From Enterobacter asburiae (GTDB taxonomy: Bacteria; Pseudomonadota; Gammaproteobacteria; Enterobacterales; Enterobacteriaceae), in NCBI RefSeq assembly GCF_024599655.1, contig NZ_CP102247.1:4774001-4838000 (forward strand): a DNA stretch of 64,000 nucleotides, read 5' to 3'. Both the position numbers and the translations under genes were made by a program. Positions 1-10,962 of the stretch are shown here, piece by piece. The notes beneath the pieces were generated by a model. That model worked only from the letters and a program-made list of their open reading frames with translations. It was not told the origin of the DNA and made no database searches. Every line of letters starts with the position of its first letter. Positions within the stretch are counted from its first letter, which is position 1.

Positions 1-89
1 AGCGCCAGCAGTTCATCGTCTTTTAACAGGGTGACGCCATAGCGCAGCAGTTTTTCGCGCGGCAGCAGCTGCTCATCCTCATCTTCCAT
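1..89 (-). CDS. radC: RadC family protein, N-terminal fragment
   Basis: The reverse strand encodes about 29 residues starting MEDEDEQLLPREKLLRYG and running off the left edge. The PREKLL block followed by LLKDDELLA matches the N-terminus of E. coli RadC (PREKMLKFG...DVELLA). RadC proteins are JAB/MPN-type metalloprotease-fold proteins whose cellular role is unsettled. A good Shine-Dalgarno (aaggag) precedes the ATG at 89-87. The gene is divergent from coaBC, as in E. coli. Only the start is present, so the catalytic region cannot be assessed. Confidence 0.85.
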   Translation of the reverse strand, partial: MEDEDEQLLPREKLLRYGVTLLKDDELLA

Positions 90-211
90 GCTCTTTCTCC
101 TTTTTTAACCTTATGCTGCCACAGGCCATTTCGTCGCTCGACGGCCACATTGCGTTCTTGCGTAGCGCCTCGCAAAGTGGTCGAAGGACAAAATCACCCC
201 GCTTTGGGGAT

Positions 212-222
212 TGTGATAAAAT
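212..222 (+). promoter_or_regulatory. putative extended -10 promoter of coaBC-dut
   Basis: TGATAAAAT, with a TG one base before the TAAAAT hexamer at 217-222, lies about 40 bases before the coaBC start. No good -35 is visible, which fits an extended -10 promoter. This is motif reading only. Confidence 0.4.
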
Positions 223-260
223 GCCCGCTCTCTGGTGAAACCCAACAGGAAAGAATCATG

Positions 261-1472
261 ATGAGCCTGGCCGGTAAAAAAATCGTTCTTGGCGTGAGCG
301 GCGGCATTGCTGCCTACAAAGCGCCGGAGCTGGTGCGTCGTCTGCGCGAACGCGGGGCAGATGTGCGGGTCGCGATAACCGAAGGCGGTAAAGCCTTTAT
401 CACTCCCCTGAGCCTGCAGGCCGTTTCAGGATACCCGGTATCTGACAGCTTGCTCGATCTGGCCGCCGAAGCCGCGATGGGCCATATTGAGCTGGGTAAA
501 TGGGCTGACCTGGTCATCCTCGCCCCCGCCACGGCTGATTTAATCGCTCGGGTGGCGGCCGGTATGGCAAACGACCTGGTCTCTACCATTTGTCTGGCCA
601 CGCCTGCGCCTGTTGCCGTCGTTCCTGCCATGAACCAGCAGATGTACCGTAACGCGGCCACCCAGCATAATCTGGAGACGCTGGCCTCCCGCGGCCTGCT
701 TATCTGGGGCCCAGACAGCGGCAGCCAGGCCTGCGGCGATGTTGGCCCGGGTCGCATGCTTGACCCGCTGACAATTGTTGATATGGCCGCAGCCCATTTT
801 TCGCCTGTCAACGATCTGCAACATCTCAACATCATGATTACCGCGGGCCCGACGCGCGAGCCGCTGGATCCGGTGCGCTACATCACCAACCACAGCTCCG
901 GCAAAATGGGCTTTGCGATTGCCGCCGCCGCCGCAAGGCGTGGCGCGCACGTCACGCTGGTGAGCGGCCCGGTATCGCTGCCTACCCCTGCGTTTGTGAA
1001 GCGAATTGACGTTACCACCGCGCTGGAGATGGAAGCCGCCGTGCAGGCACATGCGCAAAGCCAGCAGATTTTTATCGGCTGTGCGGCCGTCGCAGACTAT
1101 CGTGCCGAGACGATCGCTGAGGCTAAAATTAAAAAGCAAGGCGATGAATTAACACTAAAAATGGTGAAAAACCCGGACATTGTTGCCGGTGTCGCCGCAC
1201 TAAAAAGCCATCGTCCATACGTTGTTGGGTTTGCCGCAGAAACGAATAATGTGGAAGAATATGCCCGGCAAAAACGTACCCGCAAAAACCTCGATTTGAT
1301 TTGCGCGAACGACGTATCGCTGGCCACACAAGGATTTAACAGCGACAGCAACGCACTGCACCTTTTCTGGCAGGATGGAGATAAAGTCTTACCGCTTGAG
1401 CGCAAGGAACTCCTGGGCCAACAATTACTCGACGAGATCGTTACCCGTTATGATGAAAAAAATCGACGTTAA
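261..1472 (+). CDS. coaBC: bifunctional phosphopantothenoylcysteine decarboxylase / phosphopantothenate-cysteine ligase
   Basis: Catalyses two consecutive steps of coenzyme A synthesis: CTP-dependent joining of cysteine to 4'-phosphopantothenate, then FMN-dependent decarboxylation to 4'-phosphopantetheine. The 403 residues begin MSLAGKKIVLGVSGG as in E. coli Dfp. The N-terminal flavoprotein half has the FMN-binding GGIAAYK, the PAMNQQMY substrate motif, the GHIELGKWAD histidine region and the catalytic cysteine in ACGDVGPGRM. The C-terminal CoaB half has TAGPTREPLDPVRYI and MVKNPDIVAG. It is three residues shorter than the E. coli protein because of a small deletion in the KIKKQ loop. An ATG one codon upstream (258) is an equally possible start. 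The 3' end overlaps dut by 23 bases, implying translational coupling. Confidence 0.97.
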   Translation: MSLAGKKIVLGVSGGIAAYKAPELVRRLRERGADVRVAITEGGKAFITPLSLQAVSGYPVSDSLLDLAAEAAMGHIELGKWADLVILAPATADLIARVAAGMANDLVSTICLATPAPVAVVPAMNQQMYRNAATQHNLETLASRGLLIWGPDSGSQACGDVGPGRMLDPLTIVDMAAAHFSPVNDLQHLNIMITAGPTREPLDPVRYITNHSSGKMGFAIAAAAARRGAHVTLVSGPVSLPTPAFVKRIDVTTALEMEAAVQAHAQSQQIFIGCAAVADYRAETIAEAKIKKQGDELTLKMVKNPDIVAGVAALKSHRPYVVGFAAETNNVEEYARQKRTRKNLDLICANDVSLATQGFNSDSNALHLFWQDGDKVLPLERKELLGQQLLDEIVTRYDEKNRR

Positions 1473-1908
1473 GATTCTGGACCCGCGTGTTGGCGAGCAA
1501 TTCCCGCTGCCAACCTATGCCACCTCCGGCTCTGCCGGTCTTGACCTGCGCGCCTGTCTCGATGACGCCGTAGAACTGGCCCCGGGTGCCACTACCCTGG
1601 TTCCAACTGGCCTGGCAATTCACATTGCTGACCCGTCGCTGGCTGCGGTGATCCTGCCGCGTTCTGGCCTGGGCCATAAGCACGGCGTTGTGCTGGGGAA
1701 CCTGGTCGGCCTGATCGACTCCGACTACCAGGGTCAGCTGATGGTCTCCGTCTGGAACCGTGGTCAGGACAGCTTCACCATTGAACCGGGCGAGCGTATC
1801 GCACAGATGGTCTTTGTACCGGTGGTACAGGCAGAATTTAACCTAGTGGCAGACTTTGACGCCACCGACCGTGGCGAAGGCGGCTTCGGCCATTCCGGGC
1901 GCAAATAA
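1450..1908 (+). CDS. dut: deoxyuridine 5'-triphosphate nucleotidohydrolase (dUTPase)
   Basis: Hydrolyses dUTP to dUMP and pyrophosphate, keeping uracil out of DNA and supplying dUMP for thymidylate synthesis. All five motifs of trimeric dUTPases appear in order: AGLDLRA, PRSGLG, the GLIDSDYQG block with the catalytic Asp, GERIAQM, and the C-terminal GEGGFGHSG arm that closes over the substrate. The length (152 residues, MMKKIDVK start) matches E. coli; the second Met (1453) is an alternative start. The gene overlaps the end of coaBC by 23 bases in another frame, as in other enterobacteria. Confidence 0.97.
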   Translation: MMKKIDVKILDPRVGEQFPLPTYATSGSAGLDLRACLDDAVELAPGATTLVPTGLAIHIADPSLAAVILPRSGLGHKHGVVLGNLVGLIDSDYQGQLMVSVWNRGQDSFTIEPGERIAQMVFVPVVQAEFNLVADFDATDRGEGGFGHSGRK

Positions 1909-1953
1909 CGGCCCGAAAGACACGTATCTCACAGCGTCATAATGCAATAACAA

Positions 1954-1975
1954 ACCGCAAACGTCAGTTTGCGGT
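1954..1975. other. 9-bp stem-loop between dut and slmA
   Basis: ACCGCAAAC and GTTTGCGGT form a perfect nine-base-pair stem with a GTCA loop in the dut-slmA gap. No T-run follows, so it is not a classical terminator; it may act as an mRNA end-protecting or processing hairpin. Confidence 0.5.
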
Positions 1976-2028
1976 CGCTGTGTGGATGCCAGCCTGGCAA
2001 GTGCTTATTTTCAGGGGTATTTTGTAAC

Positions 2029-2625
2029 ATGGCAGAAAAACAAACCGCGAAAAGGAATCGTCGCGAAGAAATACTTCAATCTCTGGCTCTGATGCTTGAA
2101 TCCAGCGATGGCAGTCAACGCATCACCACCGCTAAACTGGCCGCCTCTGTGGGCGTGTCTGAGGCGGCGCTATACCGTCATTTTCCGAGCAAGACCCGGA
2201 TGTTCGACAGCCTGATCGAGTTTATTGAAGACAGCCTGATCACGCGCATCAACCTGATTCTGAAAGACGAAAAAGACACCACCGCACGTCTGCGTCTGAT
2301 TGTGCTGTTAATCCTGGGCTTCGGTGAACGCAATCCGGGCTTAACCCGTATCCTTACCGGCCACGCGCTGATGTTTGAGCAGGACAGACTGCAGGGCCGC
2401 ATTAACCAGCTTTTCGAACGTATTGAAGCGCAGCTGCGCCAGGTACTGCGCGAAAAGAAAATGCGTGAAGGCGAAGGGTACACCATCGATGAGACGCTGC
2501 TGGCGAGCCAGATTCTGGCGTTTTGTGAAGGGATGCTCTCCCGCTTTGTGCGTAGCGAGTTCAAATATTGTCCAACGGACGATTTTGACGCCCGCTGGCC
2601 GTTAGTCGCTGCTCAGTTGCAGTAA
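2029..2625 (+). CDS. slmA: nucleoid occlusion factor SlmA
   Basis: A TetR-family DNA-binding protein that, when bound to its chromosomal sites, blocks FtsZ ring assembly over the nucleoid. The 198 residues are nearly identical to E. coli SlmA. The N-terminal helix-turn-helix (about residues 10-60) contains TTAKLAASVGVSEAALYRHF, followed by the all-helical dimerisation and FtsZ-binding domain. The start was set at MAEKQTAKRN by comparison with E. coli; in-frame upstream codons have no family support. It follows dut by about 120 bases and converges on pyrE across a REP element. Confidence 0.97.
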   Translation: MAEKQTAKRNRREEILQSLALMLESSDGSQRITTAKLAASVGVSEAALYRHFPSKTRMFDSLIEFIEDSLITRINLILKDEKDTTARLRLIVLLILGFGERNPGLTRILTGHALMFEQDRLQGRINQLFERIEAQLRQVLREKKMREGEGYTIDETLLASQILAFCEGMLSRFVRSEFKYCPTDDFDARWPLVAAQLQ

Positions 2626-2632
2626 CACTGTT

Positions 2633-2701
2633 GCCGGATGGCGGCTTCGCCTTATCCGGCCTACGAAATGCGTAGGCCAGGTAAGCGTCGCGCCACCGGG
2701 C
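2633..2701. repeat. BIME: paired REP elements between slmA and pyrE
   Basis: Two REP units in opposite orientation (GCCGGATGGCGGCTTCGCC and a GTAGGCC...CGCCACCGGGC complement) lie between convergent slmA and pyrE. Such extragenic palindromes are typical of enterobacterial 3' ends. The same element recurs at 18373-18442 and 59951-60024. Confidence 0.9.
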
Positions 2702-2708
2702 AATTTAA

Positions 2709-3350
2709 TTACACCCCGAACTCTTCCCGGTACGCACGTACCGCCGCCAGATGGTCCGCCATCTCAGGCTTCTCTTCCAGATACGCAATCAGCTCTTTCA
2801 GGGTAATAATCGACGTCACTTTGCAGCTGTAATCGCGCTCGACTTCCTGAATAGCGGAAATTTCACCGCGACCGCGCTCCTGACGATCCAGGGAAATCAG
2901 CACGCCAGCAAGCGTCGCACCGTTGGCCTGAATAATCTCCATCGATTCGCGGATCGCCGTGCCTGCGGTAATCACATCGTCCACCAGCATGACGCGGCCC
3001 TGCAGCGCGCTGCCGACCAGATTCCCGCCTTCCCCGTGGGTTTTAGCCTCTTTGCGGTTAAAGCAGTACGGCACGTCGCGGTCATGGTGTTCCGCCAGCG
3101 CCACCGCGGTGGTGGTCGCAATCGGAATGCCTTTATAGGCCGGGCCAAACAGCAGGTCAAAATCAATCCCGGAATCAACCAGCGCTTCGGCATAGAAACG
3201 GCCTAACAATGCCAGATCGCGCCCGGTATTAAACAGCCCGGCGTTGAAGAAATAGGGGCTCTTACGCCCGGATTTCAGCGTAAATTCGCCAAACTTAAGT
3301 ACCTGCTTGTTAAGCGCAAACTCAATAAACTGGCGCTGATACGATTTCAT
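2709..3350 (-). CDS. pyrE: orotate phosphoribosyltransferase
   Basis: Transfers phosphoribose from PRPP to orotate, giving orotidine 5'-monophosphate, the fifth step of de novo pyrimidine synthesis. The 213 residues match E. coli PyrE almost throughout; the PRPP-binding loop is VMLVDDVITAGTA and the flexible catalytic loop region is RKEAKTHGEGG. The start was placed at MKSYQRQF, although the frame is open 12 codons further upstream. It lies downstream of rph with a strong hairpin between them, the classical arrangement for UTP-sensitive attenuation. Confidence 0.97.
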   Translation of the reverse strand: MKSYQRQFIEFALNKQVLKFGEFTLKSGRKSPYFFNAGLFNTGRDLALLGRFYAEALVDSGIDFDLLFGPAYKGIPIATTTAVALAEHHDRDVPYCFNRKEAKTHGEGGNLVGSALQGRVMLVDDVITAGTAIRESMEIIQANGATLAGVLISLDRQERGRGEISAIQEVERDYSCKVTSIITLKELIAYLEEKPEMADHLAAVRAYREEFGV

Positions 3351-3384
3351 GGATTTGCTCCTTTGGTTTTTCTGTCTTACAGGC

Positions 3385-3413
3385 AAAAAAAAGGCGACTC
3401 ATTGGTCGCCTTT
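3385..3413 (-). terminator. pyrE attenuator
   Basis: On the reverse strand GGCGACC, a short loop and GTCGCC are followed by eight Ts (3392-3385), between the rph stop and the pyrE start. In E. coli the equivalent intrinsic terminator is bypassed when UTP is scarce, because ribosomes translating the end of rph closely follow a pausing polymerase. The placement just after the rph stop fits this mechanism. Confidence 0.88.
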
Positions 3414-3417
3414 AAAA

Positions 3418-4134
3418 TCAATTTTCTAACGCCGCTTTCTGCGTCGTTACAATGGATTCGATTCCCCCTCGGGCCAGCGCCAGCAGGGAGAGAAGTTCTT
3501 CGTGGGTGAACGGCTCGCCTTCCGCCGTACCCTGTACTTCAATGATGCGACCGTCTTCAGTCATCACCACATTCATGTCGGTTTCGGCTGCGGAATCTTC
3601 AACGTATTCCAGATCGCAAAGCGCTTCGCCGTTAACGATACCGACAGAAACCGCCGCAACCATGCCTTTCATTGGGTTGGTTTTCAGCTTACCGGCAGCA
3701 ACCAGCTTGCTCAGGGCATCCGCCAGCGCTACGCAGGCACCGGTAATGGACGCAGTACGCGTGCCGCCGTCTGCCTGAATCACGTCGCAGTCCAGCGTGA
3801 TGGTGAATTCACCGAGGATTTTCAGGTCAACGGCGGCGCGCAGCGCACGCGCGATCAGGCGCTGAATCTCCATGGTACGACCGCCCTGCTTACCCTTTGC
3901 CGCTTCACGGGCATTACGGGTATGGGTCGCACGCGGCAGCATGCCGTATTCTGCGGTGATCCAGCCCTGGCCCTGACCTTTCAGGAAGCGCGGAACGCCT
4001 TCTTCGATGGACGCGGTGCACAGCACTTTAGTGTCACCAAACTCAACCAGCACGGAGCCTTCAGCGTGTTTTGTATAGTTACGGGTCAGGGTGACGGGAC
4101 GCACCTGATTGGCGCTACGACCTGATGGACGCAT
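3418..4134 (-). CDS. rph: ribonuclease PH
   Basis: Phosphorolytic 3'-5' exoribonuclease that trims tRNA 3' ends, a hexamer of RNase PH-fold subunits. The 238 residues are complete, beginning MRPSGRSANQVRPV, with the phosphate-binding GGRTMEIQRLIAR region and the metal-site part of the ITLDCDVIQADGGTRTASI core. The C-terminus is intact, unlike the E. coli K-12 rph-1 allele, whose frameshift disturbs pyrE expression. Here rph translation should therefore reach the pyrE attenuator normally. The gene is divergent from yicC. Confidence 0.97.
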   Translation of the reverse strand: MRPSGRSANQVRPVTLTRNYTKHAEGSVLVEFGDTKVLCTASIEEGVPRFLKGQGQGWITAEYGMLPRATHTRNAREAAKGKQGGRTMEIQRLIARALRAAVDLKILGEFTITLDCDVIQADGGTRTASITGACVALADALSKLVAAGKLKTNPMKGMVAAVSVGIVNGEALCDLEYVEDSAAETDMNVVMTEDGRIIEVQGTAEGEPFTHEELLSLLALARGGIESIVTTQKAALEN

Positions 4135-4259
4135 GATGGATTCTCCGGCTTGAAACGAATGTGGCTGCGCATTATACGGATAAAGGACGCTTATTCCTAT
4201 CCTGAGAAGCCCCCGAAAGCTATAATCCCCCCATCTCTCCTTTAAAAACGGGAATGTCT

Positions 4260-5123
4260 ATGATCCGCAGTATGACCGCCTACGCCCGGCGTGAAATCAA
4301 GGGTAGCTGGGGCAGCGCCACATGGGAAATGCGCTCGGTAAACCAGCGTTACCTGGAAACGTATTTCCGTATGCCGGAGCAGTTCCGCAGCCTTGAGCCT
4401 GTCGTACGTGAACGTATCCGTACGCGTCTGACGCGCGGAAAAGTGGAATGTAACCTGCGCTTTGAGCCCGATGCCAGCGCACAGGGCGAGTTGATTCTTA
4501 ACGAAAAACTGGCGAAACAGCTCGTGAATGCGGCGAACTGGGTCAAAATGCAGAGCGATGAAGGCGAAATCAACCCGGTTGATATTCTGCGCTGGCCTGG
4601 CGTCATGGCCGCCGGTGAGCAGGATCTGGATGCTATTGCCGCTGAAATCCTGGCAGCCCTCGACGGCACGCTGGACGACTTTATCGTTGCCCGCGAAACC
4701 GAAGGTCAGGCGCTGAAAGCGATGATTGAGCAGCGTCTTGAAGGCGTGAGCACCGAAGTAGCCAAAGTCCGCACCCATATGCCAGAAGTGCTGCAATGGC
4801 AGCGCGAGCGTCTTGTTGCCAAACTGGAAGAAGCGGAAGTTCAGCTGGAAAACACCCGTCTGGAACAAGAGCTGGTGCTAATGGCGCAGCGTATTGATGT
4901 CGCTGAAGAGCTGGACCGTCTGGAAGCTCACGTTAAAGAAACCTACAACATTCTGAAGAAGAAAGAAGCTGTGGGCCGCCGTCTGGACTTTATGATGCAG
5001 GAGTTCAACCGCGAGTCCAACACCCTGGCGTCTAAATCGATCAATGCCGAAGTGACGAATTCAGCGATTGAGCTGAAAGTGCTGATTGAGCAGATGCGCG
5101 AGCAGATCCAGAATATCGAGTAA
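4260..5123 (+). CDS. yicC: YicC family endoribonuclease
   Basis: A YicC/YloC-family protein of 287 residues, near-identical to E. coli YicC, reported in recent literature as an endoribonuclease that promotes decay of some small RNAs. The start MIRSMTAYARRE is the family start; an ATG two codons earlier (4254) is also in frame. The N-terminal half is the conserved YicC domain. The C-terminal half is helical, with LEAHVKETYNILKKKEAVGR and LDFMMQEFNRESNTLASKS, the family signature. A GC-rich hairpin follows the stop. Confidence 0.95.
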   Translation: MIRSMTAYARREIKGSWGSATWEMRSVNQRYLETYFRMPEQFRSLEPVVRERIRTRLTRGKVECNLRFEPDASAQGELILNEKLAKQLVNAANWVKMQSDEGEINPVDILRWPGVMAAGEQDLDAIAAEILAALDGTLDDFIVARETEGQALKAMIEQRLEGVSTEVAKVRTHMPEVLQWQRERLVAKLEEAEVQLENTRLEQELVLMAQRIDVAEELDRLEAHVKETYNILKKKEAVGRRLDFMMQEFNRESNTLASKSINAEVTNSAIELKVLIEQMREQIQNIE

Positions 5124-5131
5124 TGCCTTTT

Positions 5132-5170
5132 GGGTGGTGTCAACTGCACCACCCATTACTATTTCTAATC
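5132..5170 (+). terminator. stem-loop after yicC
   Basis: GGGTGGTG and CACCACCC form a perfect eight-base-pair stem with a seven-base loop just after the yicC stop, followed by the T-rich but broken attactatttct. It is probably a moderate intrinsic terminator. Confidence 0.6.
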
Positions 5171-5328
5171 CATCTCAACACCCATTTTTGCGCCTCACCG
5201 CCTACCATCAAGCCTACTCAAGATAAATTGATAAAATTTTATAGGGCAACCTAACTCGCCTTAGAAAATCTCAATCGTGATCTTGCGCACAAATCGCTAA
5301 CCTCCCCCGCGTTCACACCGGAGGGTAT

Positions 5329-5946
5329 ATGCTGCTTCACATCCTTTATCTCATTGGCATCACTGCAGAAGCCATGACCGGCGCGCTTGCCGCCGGACGT
5401 CGCCGTATGGACACCTTCGGCGTAATCATTATTGCTACCGCGACCGCGCTGGGCGGCGGTTCCGTGCGCGATATCCTGCTTGGCCATTACCCGCTCGGCT
5501 GGGTTAAACACCCTGAGTACGTGATTATCGTGGCGACGGCTGCCGTGTTAACCACCATCGTAGCGCCCGTTATGCCCCATCTTCGCCGTCTGTTCCTGGT
5601 GCTTGATGCGCTGGGGCTGATCGTCTTTTCGATCATCGGTGCGCAAATCGCGCTCGATATGGGGGAAGGACCGGTTATCGCTACCATTGCTGCCGTGGTC
5701 ACGGGCGTATTCGGTGGTGTGCTGCGCGATATGTTCTGCAAACGCATCCCCCTGGTCTTTCAAAAAGAGCTGTATGCCGGCATCTCCTTTGCGGCAGCGG
5801 TGCTTTATATCGCCCTGCAGCACTACGTTTCGAACCATGATGTGGTGGTCATCTCGACGCTGTTGTTTGGCTTTACGGCCCGCATGCTGGCGCTGCGTCT
5901 GAAGCTCGGGCTGCCCGTTTTCCATTACAAACACAGCGCACACTAG
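5329..5946 (+). CDS. yicG: TRIC family cation channel / UPF0126 inner membrane protein
   Basis: A 205-residue inner membrane protein made of two homologous halves, each with three hydrophobic helices. The repeated glycine motifs LGGGSVRDILLG (about residue 42) and FGGVLRDMFC (about residue 128) are hallmarks of the prokaryotic TRIC (trimeric intracellular cation channel) family, formerly UPF0126. Family members are potassium- or glycine-associated channels or transporters; the exact substrate here is unknown. In E. coli dinD separates yicC and yicG; here it is missing. The gene converges on ligB with a two-base gap. Confidence 0.93.
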   Translation: MLLHILYLIGITAEAMTGALAAGRRRMDTFGVIIIATATALGGGSVRDILLGHYPLGWVKHPEYVIIVATAAVLTTIVAPVMPHLRRLFLVLDALGLIVFSIIGAQIALDMGEGPVIATIAAVVTGVFGGVLRDMFCKRIPLVFQKELYAGISFAAAVLYIALQHYVSNHDVVVISTLLFGFTARMLALRLKLGLPVFHYKHSAH

Positions 5947-5948
5947 CT

Positions 5949-7622
<1,674 letters not shown>

Positions 7623-7818
7623 TACCCCTCCTTTGCATTGCAGGAGGTATACCCGGATGCCTGAAACAACGCTAACGGCAACGTTTCACAATGCGAGACG
7701 CTATCCGGGATTTCTTTTGGTTGCTGAAAACCACAGATAAAACCTGAAAACGGCACGCAAAATTCAATAATCCAGGGGAAAAAGTGTGACAAAGGCTACG
7801 TCACGGTGCGCCGACGTG

Positions 7819-7824
7819 TATAAT
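7819..7824 (+). promoter_or_regulatory. putative -10 element of the gmk promoter
   Basis: A perfect TATAAT lies 46 bases upstream of the gmk start. No good -35 hexamer is seen at the usual spacing, so the assignment rests on the -10 alone. Confidence 0.4.
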
Positions 7825-7867
7825 AAGCCCGTATGTAGGACTTCTTCGTTAACACATACAAAAGACT

Positions 7868-8494
<627 letters not shown>

Positions 8495-8548
8495 ACCCAC
8501 TTTCAGTATCATGCCCAGTCATTTCTTCACCTGTGGAGCATTTTAAGT

Positions 8549-8824
8549 ATGGCACGCGTAACTGTTCAGGACGCTGTAGAGAAAATTGGTAACCGTTTTG
8601 ACCTGGTGCTGGTCGCCGCGCGTCGCGCTCGTCAGATGCAGGTAGGCGGTAAAGATCCGCTGGTACCGGAAGAAAACGATAAAACCACCGTTATTGCACT
8701 TCGCGAAATCGAAGAAGGTCTGATCAACAACCAGATCCTCGACGTGCGTGAGCGCCAGGAGCAGCAAGAGCAGGAAGCCGCAGAACTGCAGGCCGTAACC
8801 GCTATTGCTGAAGGTCGTCGTTAA
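8549..8824 (+). CDS. rpoZ: RNA polymerase omega subunit
   Basis: The small omega subunit that helps beta-prime folding and forms one of the ppGpp-binding sites on RNA polymerase. The 91 residues begin [20 protein letters not shown] and match E. coli along the whole length, including ARRARQMQ and the [10 protein letters not shown] segment. It sits immediately before spoT, whose product controls ppGpp, and is probably co-transcribed with it (19 bases apart). Confidence 0.97.
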
Positions 8825-8843
8825 TTAAACCTGCGGGTCGCCC

Positions 8844-10958
8844 TTGTATCTGTTTGAAAGCCTGAATCAACTGATTCAAACCTACCTGCCTGAAGACCAG
8901 ATTAAGCGTCTTCAGCAGGCGTATCTCGTTGCACGTGACGCTCACGAGGGCCAGACACGTTCAAGCGGTGAACCCTATATCACGCACCCGGTAGCGGTGG
9001 CCTGTATTCTGGCCGAGATGAAACTCGACTACGAAACGCTGATGGCCGCTCTGCTGCACGACGTGATCGAAGATACCCCTGCCACCTATCAGGACATGGA
9101 ACAGCTGTTTGGCAAAAGCGTTGCCGAACTGGTGGAAGGGGTCTCTAAGCTTGATAAGCTGAATTTCCGCGACAAGAAAGAGGCGCAAGCCGAAAACTTC
9201 CGCAAGATGATTATGGCGATGGTGCAGGATATCCGCGTCATTCTCATCAAACTCGCTGACCGTACCCACAACATGCGCACGCTGGGCTCACTTCGCCCGG
9301 ATAAACGTCGCCGCATTGCCCGTGAAACCCTCGAAATCTACAGCCCGCTGGCGCACCGTTTAGGTATTCATCACATTAAAACCGAGCTGGAAGAGCTGGG
9401 TTTTGAAGCGTTGTACCCGAACCGCTATCGCGTGATTAAAGAGGTGGTGAAAGCCGCACGCGGTAACCGTAAAGAGATGATTCAAAAGATCCTCTCTGAA
9501 ATTGAAGGGCGCTTACAGGAAGCGGGGATCCCGTGCCGCGTCAGCGGTCGCGAGAAACATTTGTACTCCATCTACTGCAAAATGGTGCTCAAAGAGCAGC
9601 GTTTTCACTCGATCATGGATATCTACGCCTTCCGCGTCATTGTCCACGACTCGGACACCTGCTATCGCGTGCTGGGGCAGATGCACAGCCTTTACAAACC
9701 GCGTCCGGGGCGTATGAAAGATTACATCGCCATTCCAAAAGCGAACGGCTATCAATCTTTGCACACCTCGATGATCGGTCCGCACGGCGTGCCTGTTGAG
9801 GTGCAGATCCGCACCGAAGACATGGACCAGATGGCAGAGATGGGTGTTGCCGCGCACTGGGCCTATAAAGAGCACGGTGGCGAAAGCAGTACAACCGCAC
9901 AAATCCGCGCCCAGCGCTGGATGCAGAGCCTGCTGGAGCTTCAGCAGAGTGCGGGCAGCTCGTTTGAATTTATCGAGAGCGTTAAATCCGATCTCTTCCC
10001 GGATGAGATTTACGTTTTCACCCCAGAAGGTCGCATTGTCGAATTGCCTGCGGGCGCAACGCCGGTCGACTTCGCTTACGCCGTGCATACCGATATCGGA
10101 CATGCCTGCGTCGGCGCACGCGTCGACAGACAGCCTTACCCGCTGTCTCAGCCGCTCTCCAGCGGCCAGACGGTAGAAATAATCACCGCTCCGGGCGCAC
10201 GTCCGAACGCGGCCTGGCTGAACTTTGTCGTAAGCTCCAAGGCGCGCGCCAAAATTCGCCAGCTGCTGAAAAACCTCAAGCGCGATGATTCCGTCAGCCT
10301 GGGGCGTCGTCTGCTCAACCACGCGTTGGGCGGCAGCCGTAAGCTGGCTGAAATTCCGCAGGAGAACGTCCAGCGTGAGCTGGAGCGTATGAAGCTCGCG
10401 TCGCTTGATGACCTGCTGGCAGAGATTGGCCTCGGCAACGCCATGAGCGTGGTGGTGGCGAAAAACCTGCAGCAAGGCGACACGACAGCGGTGCCAGCAA
10501 CCACGCAAAGCCACGGACACCTGCCGATTAAAGGCGCGGACGGGGTGCTGATCACCTTCGCAAAATGCTGTCGTCCAATTCCTGGCGACCCGATTATTGC
10601 GCACGTCAGCCCGGGCAAAGGGCTGGTTATCCACCACGAGTCCTGTCGTAACATTCGCGGCTACCAGAAAGAAGCCGAGAAATTTATGGCGGTCGAGTGG
10701 GATAAAGAGACCGCGCAGGAATTTATCACCGAAATTAAGGTGGATATGTTCAACCACCAGGGTGCCCTGGCGAACCTGACGGCAGCGATCAACACGGCCT
10801 CTTCCAATATTCAGAGCCTGAATACGGAAGAAAAAGATGGCCGCGTGTACAGCGCCTTTATTCGTCTGACCGCCCGCGACCGCGTGCATCTGGCGAATAT
10901 TATGCGCAAGATCCGCGTCATGCCGGACGTGATTAAAGTCACCCGAAACCGAAACTAG
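8844..10958 (+). CDS. spoT: bifunctional (p)ppGpp synthase/hydrolase SpoT
   Basis: Degrades and weakly makes the stringent-response alarmone (p)ppGpp. The 704 residues carry an N-terminal HD hydrolase domain (LLHDVIEDTP, residues about 70-79), a synthetase domain (DYIAIPKANGYQSLHT), a TGS domain (about 386-450, starting DEIYVFTPEGRIVELPAGAT), the zinc-finger/helical part with FAKCCRPIPGDPI, and a C-terminal ACT domain. The start codon is TTG, as in E. coli: no ATG fits before the conserved YLFESLNQL. E. coli SpoT has 702 residues; the two extra ones lie in the AVPATTQSHG linker. Confidence 0.97.
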   Translation: MYLFESLNQLIQTYLPEDQIKRLQQAYLVARDAHEGQTRSSGEPYITHPVAVACILAEMKLDYETLMAALLHDVIEDTPATYQDMEQLFGKSVAELVEGVSKLDKLNFRDKKEAQAENFRKMIMAMVQDIRVILIKLADRTHNMRTLGSLRPDKRRRIARETLEIYSPLAHRLGIHHIKTELEELGFEALYPNRYRVIKEVVKAARGNRKEMIQKILSEIEGRLQEAGIPCRVSGREKHLYSIYCKMVLKEQRFHSIMDIYAFRVIVHDSDTCYRVLGQMHSLYKPRPGRMKDYIAIPKANGYQSLHTSMIGPHGVPVEVQIRTEDMDQMAEMGVAAHWAYKEHGGESSTTAQIRAQRWMQSLLELQQSAGSSFEFIESVKSDLFPDEIYVFTPEGRIVELPAGATPVDFAYAVHTDIGHACVGARVDRQPYPLSQPLSSGQTVEIITAPGARPNAAWLNFVVSSKARAKIRQLLKNLKRDDSVSLGRRLLNHALGGSRKLAEIPQENVQRELERMKLASLDDLLAEIGLGNAMSVVVAKNLQQGDTTAVPATTQSHGHLPIKGADGVLITFAKCCRPIPGDPIIAHVSPGKGLVIHHESCRNIRGYQKEAEKFMAVEWDKETAQEFITEIKVDMFNHQGALANLTAAINTASSNIQSLNTEEKDGRVYSAFIRLTARDRVHLANIMRKIRVMPDVIKVTRNRN

Positions 10959-10962
10959 GTTT

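Noticed and set aside
9513..10889. 458-codon open frame opposite spoT
   Set aside because: Antisense to a highly conserved housekeeping gene, rich in His/Arg/Gln as expected of a shadow frame, and with no recognisable domain.
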